From: Isoetes taiwanensis
Taxonomy: Eukaryota > Streptophyta > Lycopodiopsida > Isoetales > Isoetaceae
DNA: 64,000 bases
Assembly: GCA_021234155.1 (NCBI GenBank)
Contig: JAJEKV010000051.1
Span: forward strand, 10,312,105 to 10,376,104
Direction of reading: 5' to 3'
The stretch's first letter is position 1, and every line of letters begins with the position of its first letter. Below, one piece after another: positions 58,140 through 64,000 of the stretch. Both the position numbers and the translations under genes were made by a program. The notes beneath the pieces were generated by a model. It ran no database searches. It saw only the letters and a list, made by a program, of their open reading frames with translations, and was not told the origin of the DNA.

Positions 58140-59240
58140 TGAACACTTAGGACATTGTAGGAAGGAAGGAAGGAAGGCAGGTTCTTTTATCGTCCGCGGA
58201 GGCCAGTCGACCTATGGGACCCAAATTACACGGGTGCAGCAAGCCCGTTGATACCCAGATTAAAAAACCCCCCCTTAAGAGGGAAAAACCGTCGCAGCAA
58301 CAAGCCTGCTGGCAGCTATACAAATATACATATACACATGAATTCCCGGCACCTCGTAGGTAGGGGCGGGGCAAAGGTGAGTCCTTGGATCAAAACCTCA
58401 CGGAGGTAGGAGCCAAGGGATCGAATTGGCGGCGTGTGAGTAGCTTCGTGCGGCGGAACCAGTCAGCACCAAGAGAATGTAGCGAGAGCGAATCGACTAT
58501 AAATTTTGGGCGACTCGGAAGACATGATTTTCATCCTCAACAACCCCGGTGAACAACATTGACAAAGCTTTGTCCCCGGCGGCTCTCCAACCCACCGACC
58601 CGTCTCAAGCGAAGATGGTGGGCTCTGATTCGAATGGACGCGATGATCTGCGCTTCTTCATGGGCAGCGAGAACGCATTTACGCATGGGCAAGCGAGAAC
58701 GCGGTAGAGCTGTGGGCCTCGAACCGTGGTGGGGTTTATGTCTTGTTTGTAGTGTGCCACCTTTACTGTTTCGAGCATGGTGGTCCCGAGAGATTCCCGA
58801 GGGAAACAAGAGTCAAGTACCCCTCGGCCTATCCCGGCCGGCGATACGTGTGCGGTTGGGCGCACCTATGTCGTCTACGTTCAGTAGCGCCCGACCAGGC
58901 TCTCTTGTCCTTCCAACAAGCCCTGAGTCATTGCGGGCTCATTGCCACAGATGTGCGGGAGTCGAGTGTCGCCCATGCTGGCCACCTTCTGGAAATAAAC
59001 AATGTGTCTATCGAGGGCCGCATGCTGTAGGGGCATGAATCATGTCTCCTGCAACAAGATCTGATATGGAACTGAGGGCTTGACCCCAAGTGCCCGCATC
59101 AAAAATGCCTTCTGGACCTGCTCTAAGTCGTTCCAAGTCGCCAAAGACACCACTGGGCCCACACCTCGACCCCATACAGAAGAACTGGCTCCACCAGTGC
59201 ATTTACATTGGCAGAGAGTCGGATATCTTGCATTTATATT
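58140..59240 (-). mobile_element. LINE ORF2 C-terminal remnant with CCTT tail
   Basis: Reading the minus strand from 59240: ALVEPVLLYGVEVW, then after a frame change EQVQKAFLMRALGVKPSVPY and QILLQET, then FMPLQHAALDRHIVYFQKVA: the conserved C-terminal region after the RT (LYG.E.W, ...R..LG......) seen also in LINE-A at 2.86 kb (YGAEAWGP). The 3' end on this strand reads tccgcggacgataaaagaac followed by a cctt repeat (58164-58183). Many frame breaks. Confidence 0.7.
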
Positions 59241-59631
59241 CCAGATTTCTATTCTTTCTTACATATTTCGCATTTCACAAAAGGAAACATAGCTCAAATT
59301 ATTTCCATTCATTTGGGCAACCCTTTGTGCGATAGCATCTTTATGGTGACAATATTTACCACAAGACAAATCCATGCATGCACCTTAAAAAATCTTGTGT
59401 ATGCCTTGCCATGTAAGACGAACCGTAAAAGAGAGTAGAGAATGGCCTTGCCACATGGTAAGGCCAAGCATTATAGCACATAGCTTTTCATTGCATTCAT
59501 GCAAATTTTAGTTGTATAGGAGAACGGATCCCCGAATGTGGGAGTGTCAAACAACAGAAGGTCATGCTTGCTTGGCAATCCTGCATCCTATCCCAGTTTA
59601 CATTGCATATTAGGCTTTGTGAAATAACGAC

Positions 59632-59790
<159 letters not shown>

Positions 59791-59884
59791 ATATTAGTGT
59801 CCATGAGAGACAAGGTTACAGATTCAAACTATTTATCTTCACTAGGATCGAAACCAATACCAATCAATATCAATGAATCCCTTC

Positions 59885-60055
59885 CTCCTCCCAACCCCAG
59901 GACGCGCACCTCTCTCTCCCTCCCTCCCCGGCCACATGCATAAAATTTTTTTTATCTCTCGCCGTATACGGCGAGAGATAATTTTTATACTGTATGTGGT
60001 GAGAGAGCATGAGAGATAGTAATCTCTCGCTTGTTAACAAGGTCCGTTAGGCCAA
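59885..60055. mobile_element. MITE-like element, copy 1 (partial)
   Basis: ctctctccctccc, ccacatgcataaaa, then tatctctcgccgtatacggc followed by gagagataatttttatac, a near-perfect foldback; then gagagcatgagagata and cttgttaacaaggtccgtta. Matches the inner and 3' part of the complete copy at 60.85 kb. Confidence 0.65.
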
Positions 60056-60849
60056 ACAAAAAAAGATATGCCGGATTTTTGTTTTTTTTCATGCCGAAAT
60101 ACTTTTTGGTTCCCCCTCTCTCTTTCTTCATGAGCGCAGGTGAGCCAGCTATGGCGGCCGCTTCTCTAGGAATTATTGGATGCATATTCAAGCCAATTCA
60201 GACTTGTTCAAGCCATTCAAACATGCAGATGCAGGTGAGGCGGCTATGGATGCACTTCTCTAGAAACCATTGGTTTTGCCGGCTGCTGCTTCCCTGTCGA
60301 TTCTAATTTATGCATGTTCTCTGCATACACAGAGTTTCTATGCAAATCCTGTCACCGAAATACCCTGTTCTCATATGTTCATATGTTTACACAGATTTTT
60401 CGGCTCAATCTACCCATTTTTGTGTCCATATTTTTCATGAACAAATTAAGTTCTGTAAAGAACCATAGAATTTGTGCTTTCCAAAGCTTGAACACGCTCC
60501 GATATTCCAGTAAATTTAAACCTTGTTATCAGTTCGATCTGGCTGCAACACGGGATCATATAGATGGAAATCGATATATCCGTCAAGAACTGGCATTAAA
60601 TCTGCTAAAATTTCTCAAAGATTAGGCTAAAAATTTTGTTTTTGCTTAAAACTTGTCAGATTCTTTTTAACAGGGCAATACTCTGCAACAGGAAGAATAG
60701 ACCCGCCCAACGGGAAGGATTTAATTCTGTCTGAGGGATTTCCGGATGAATAACTAAGGCGCCATAGTTGACACTCACCGAGAATAATTTACGGGGACAA
60801 AAAAAGAACTTTTGAAAGGAACCCTTAACTGCCGAAAATCCAATGAAAA

Positions 60850-61132
60850 CGCCCCTAATAACAGTTAGGGGGCAAATTATCTCTCAAGGGGAGAGTAAAA
60901 AATTTGTCTCTCCCCCCATCTCTCGTCATCTCCCATCTCTTGTTATCTCTCATTTCATCTCTCCTTGAGCATGTGCCCAACGCATCTCTCTCTCTCTCTC
61001 GCCACATGCTTCAAAAATTTTTATCTCTCGTGTTATATAGCTATGGCGAGAGATAATTTTTATACCTTATAGCACGAGAGACCATGAGAGATAATTATCT
61101 CTTGTTGCTTAACAATGGCTATTAGGGGCAAA
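60850..61132. mobile_element. MITE-like element, complete copy
   Basis: Terminal inverted repeats: gcccctaataacagtt at the left, and aacaatggctattaggggc at the right, which reversed reads gcccctaatagccattgtt. Inside are a ctctcgtcatctc-rich segment, cacatgcttcaaaaattttt, a foldback tatctctcgtgtta...cgagagataatttttatacc, and gagagataattatctc. About 280 bp with no coding. Three copies within 3 kb (59.9, 60.85 and 62.07 kb) share the same order. Confidence 0.75.
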
Positions 61133-62068
61133 TATAAAATCATTAACAATTCGGTCGAAATTTTGTTTTTGGGGTGCCTTTTTTCTTGTTAACCTCTCTT
61201 CTTCTATTAGCACAGCTAAGACTGATAGACGGTTATGGCTGTGGTGGACGGCTATGGTAGATGGCTATGGCTAAAGCACCTAAGACGGAGATGGGTTTTT
61301 AGAGCCGAGGCACTATGGCAGAGGTGAATTTTCAGAGCTGAGGCGGCTATGGCAGAGACCGATTTTTAGAGCAGCTTAAAGTGATTGCTGCAAATTTATG
61401 TATCCCCTGTTTCAAGGATTTCTTTACTTGTAATTTTGTTTGAAAATTACAGCGATTCAGTGATTTTGCAGAGCTCAATAAGATCATGCTTCCTTCATTG
61501 TCGGCCAAGATATCTGCCCCTGTTTGCTTTATTTAAGTTCTAGCAGACCTTTTTGATGTCTGCGATCATGACAGAAGCAAAAAAATGCTTCTTTCAACAA
61601 ATTTCTAAACCAAAAATCTGTTAAAACCTTGCTTCAATGAGGAAATTTGCACTGGCTAGTGTTTTAATCTACAAAGGTCGAATTGGGTGGTTTAGGGTCT
61701 GCATAAATCAAATTGGGTGGCATTAAAATCTGCAAAACTAGTTGTAAATCAGCAGAAAACATGGATATATACGGCGTCTGATTTTTGTGCTGCTATAAGT
61801 TCATTTTCCTATTTCCCGCCCTGATCTGCCTATACAGCTCAAGATTCTTTCCTTTTCCACCAATGTTTTCATATTTAACCCTATAATTCTATTTTCTGCT
61901 CTAGTCTGGCGATCCAGGTTGAGGATTGGTTGCAACAGATGGGTCTCGATAGAACAGAACAAAGTACCCCAAAATGGAGTACCCAAAAAGTGGCCCTCAT
62001 TGTCGGAGTCACAAAGTGTTGCCGAAAAGAAGAATGCATAGGCCCTCCCTTTAGTGGCCAACAAGCAA
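61133..62068. other. No gene seen; short imperfect repeats
   Basis: 61235-61375 contains variants of ggctatggcagag followed by a gatttttagagc-like word, three to four times. A single minus-strand frame (62064-61801) has no recognisable motif. Confidence 0.4.
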
Positions 62069-62262
62069 TAACAATGCCTCTAATAATGCTAGGGGCAATA
62101 TGTCTCTAAGGGGGAGAGTAAAAAATTTGTCTCTCTCCCTATCTCTCGTCATCTCCCTCTCTCGTTATCTCTCATTTTATCTCTCGTCATGCATGTGGAC
62201 AACGCATCTCTCTCCCTCCCCCCCTCCCCCTCCCCTCCCCCCCCTCTCTCTCTCTCTCTTTT
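62069..62262. mobile_element. MITE-like element, copy 3 (5' part)
   Basis: gcctctaataatgctaggggc, then gggggagagtaaaaaatttg and ctctcgtcatctcc, almost identical to 60850-61000; the 3' half is replaced by a C/CT-rich tract (62205-62262). Confidence 0.65.
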
Positions 62263-62900
62263 TTGGAGCTAGTTTGGGCGCTAGGGTAAAAAAGTTTTAG
62301 TGGTTTTAACTTGGCTCTTGATTGGGCGAGAATCCTCGCGATTAGTGAACACCGTGATTCTATGCAAAGATTCGTCTTTGCCGACACAGTGATTGCAAAA
62401 GCGGGCATCTTATCAAGCGAAAGCGGACCTTCTACATCGTGCAAGATCTTTCGCGAGGCATTGGTGTCAACACGCATCAAATGAGCTTACGTGGTTGCTC
62501 TTAATGAAGTGAGACTCTTTTATATGGCAAAAAAAAAGTATTTGAAATGAGTCCCAAGCATGGTTACGATTACGAGCAGTAGAAAAAGATGTTGAAGCGA
62601 TGGCAAAAAAGAATGAAAGCGGGAAGAAAAGCTGGTGGGCCTAAGAATGGCTCGCAGCGATTCGAATAGGAAAGAAAGATAATAAAAGAGGGAAAAGGAC
62701 ATGAAAGCGAGCGAATCTGAAAAAAAAAGGATCTATAGTGGAGGCGGACTCTTGAAATTTGAAGCGAGAGGAGGTTGAGTCATATCGAGGAAGGGGCAAA
62801 GACCCCATCGCTATCTCGAGCGCCTGGTCGCATCTAGGGCGATGGTCGCGGCAAAGAATAACAGCGAAGGCAGCCCGACATCGATTGGGATCAAGCTAAT
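62263..62900 (+). other. Probable 5' leader of the terminal LINE
   Basis: No independent gene. Purine-rich, with gcgagcgaa and aagcgagag-like words; it leads into the ORF1 below. Its start, and so the LINE 5' end, cannot be fixed. Confidence 0.4.
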
Positions 62901-62917
62901 CATTTCAATTCGAACCA

Positions 62918-63729
62918 GTGAGGGAGTTCTTGGCAAAGGAAATGGGTACCCATTTTTACGCAATAGGTCTGGGTCGAGTTGTCCAAAGAACATCCTCATT
63001 TGGAGGCTTCACAGGTGGAGGCTTCACATGCGAAATGATTATGGGTCAGCTTCTTACAGTCATGATGAAAATTTTGGAATCTAGAAAGGAAGCAGAGCAG
63101 GCAAGAAGAGAAGCATCAGCTCTCAAATGTTAAAAATTATTCAAGGTATGAACGAGTCTTTGTTAATACTGAAACATGAGAACTCTGAGTTAAAACAGCA
63201 AGTAGCAAGCATGATGGTGGCGCCGCTGAGCCAAAAGGACTCTGGAAATGTGATAAGAAATCTCAATCATTTGCATGGTGAAACGGGCAATGAAGGTTTT
63301 CAAGAAGCAATAGATACACTGAACGATAAATTGGAGCAGCTAACTGATATGCATGAGCGGGAACTCAAGGCAAACAATCTCAGAATAGCCGGACTGCCAG
63401 AAGAAGCTAATGAGAATACTATAGAAACTGTGCAACAATTTCTGGCAGAAAAGATGCAAATACAAGTAGAGATATTGGATGCATACCGCGTTGGGAAGAA
63501 AGGGGATGGAACACGGAATATATTGGTGAAATGTACAAGTAAAGAGGCTAAAGCGCGGATTATGCAGAAACGACCTCTCCTTAAAGGCCAATACATTTGG
63601 GTCAATGATGATTTAACAAAAACTCAATTCCAACAGCGGAAAAATGATATCATGAGAATGAAGGAAGCTAGAGCAGCAGGAAAAAGGGCGTACTGGAGAG
63701 GTGGAAAGGCCATATTAGAAGATGCATAG
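62918..63729 (+). CDS. LINE ORF1 protein (coiled coil plus RRM-like), probable one-base frameshift
   Basis: The uninterrupted frame 63127-63729 (200 codons) has a coiled coil (LLILKHENSELKQQVASM and LNDKLEQLTDMHERELK), an RRM-like core (NNLRIAGLPEEANENTIETV then QQFLAEKMQIQVEILDAYRV and RNILVKCTSKEAKARIM), and a basic C-terminal domain (VNDDLTKTQFQQRKND, KEARAAGKRAYWRGG): the order of animal L1 ORF1p (RNA-binding chaperone of the retrotransposition particle). The frame ending at 63133 carries KILESRKEAEQARREASALK, an obvious upstream continuation of the coiled coil, so ORF1 likely starts at or before 62918 with a shift near 63127. ORF2 starts immediately downstream. Confidence 0.75.
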
Positions 63730-63734
63730 GGATG

Positions 63735-64000
63735 TGCGACCGCCAGGTTAGGATGTTGGAACATAAATACATTAAAACATAGCAAGGTATGTACTATGTT
63801 AGATTTATTAGCGGATGTAGATATTATTTTCTTTTTGGAAACCTGTGAACATGAGGAGAAAAGTCTCTCGGATATTTTTTGCTTTACACTGCTGCATTCT
63901 ATTTGGAATGATAAGGGTTGGAACTTAAAAGGGTCTGGTGGCATTGCTTGTTATGCTAGAAAGGAAATTGCACATGCAGTATCAGTGTTGAAACAAAAAG
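63735..64000 (+). CDS. LINE ORF2, start of the endonuclease domain, cut by window end
   Basis: After ORF1 the sequence reads GCWNINTLKHSKVCTMLDLL, ADVDIIFFLETCEH, FTLLHSIWND and GSGGIACYARKEI: the beginning of the apurinic-type endonuclease of LINE ORF2 (WN.NtL......l....DiiflqET, ...W.....GGiA.y.R). ORF2 is open to the window end and so may be intact; it follows ORF1 within a few bases. Confidence 0.75.

Noticed and set aside
58537-59038. Arg-rich frames on both strands near 58.6-59.0 kb
   Set aside because: They are off-frame translations of GC-richer LINE ORF2 remains on the minus strand.

Overview
This is nuclear DNA of a land plant. The one apparently intact gene is a calcineurin B-like (CBL) Ca2+ sensor with nine coding exons and plant-type GT-AG introns. 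Plant retrotransposons (L1-type LINEs, Ty3-type LTR elements primed by initiator-tRNA-Met, hAT elements), a PLS-type PPR fragment and an ALY/REF fragment surround it. Short CBL introns (about 70-285 bp), abundant and diverse LINEs, and a CBL combining CBL10-like and CBL1/9-like N-termini suggest a bryophyte, lycophyte or fern rather than a typical angiosperm; that placement is inference. I saw no bacterial, organellar, rRNA or CRISPR feature.

Layout. 0-5.2 kb: LINEs of two lineages (A and B) inserted into and recombined with each other, including an A/B chimera joined in the reverse transcriptase. 5.2-21.8 kb: a cluster of one non-autonomous LTR family (LTR about 2.75 kb, internal part only about 320 bp) in minus/plus/minus orientation. 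It is interrupted by two LINE insertions and a 708-bp hAT-type MITE, each with visible target-site duplications. 21.8-22.1 kb: remnant of a miniature LTR element (TRIM). 22.1-26.3 kb: the CBL locus. 26.7-29.4 kb: an old LINE. 29.5-37.7 kb: a hAT transposase pseudogene split by a young 5.5-kb non-coding LTR element (LARD).

37.9-41.1 kb: a graveyard of intron-bearing host gene fragments (unknown membrane protein, PPR, ALY/REF). 41.9-46.35 kb: a second hAT fragment split by a deleted Ty3 element that keeps an integrase reading frame. 46.4-52.1 kb: a degenerate minus-strand gene-like region (a 205-bp tandem repeat, a coiled coil and a Cys/His motif), interrupted by a LINE 3' part and an ORF1-only LINE. 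52.6-59.3 kb: a gag fragment, a nearly full-length LINE-C and further LINE pieces. 59.3-64 kb: a long GAT microsatellite, three copies of a MITE-like family, and the 5' part of a LINE whose ORF1 has the coiled-coil plus RRM-like layout.

The most interesting items are: (1) the CBL gene, where leaky scanning could give a 275-aa form with a hydrophobic N-terminus and a 213-aa form starting MGCF, a lipidation signal; (2) three non-autonomous LTR families of very different size with the same termini and primer site, implying one shared mobilising partner; (3) the inter-lineage LINE chimera; (4) an ORF1-only LINE; (5) the clustered, intron-retaining gene fragments. Coordinates of diverged elements are approximate unless a target-site duplication is quoted.
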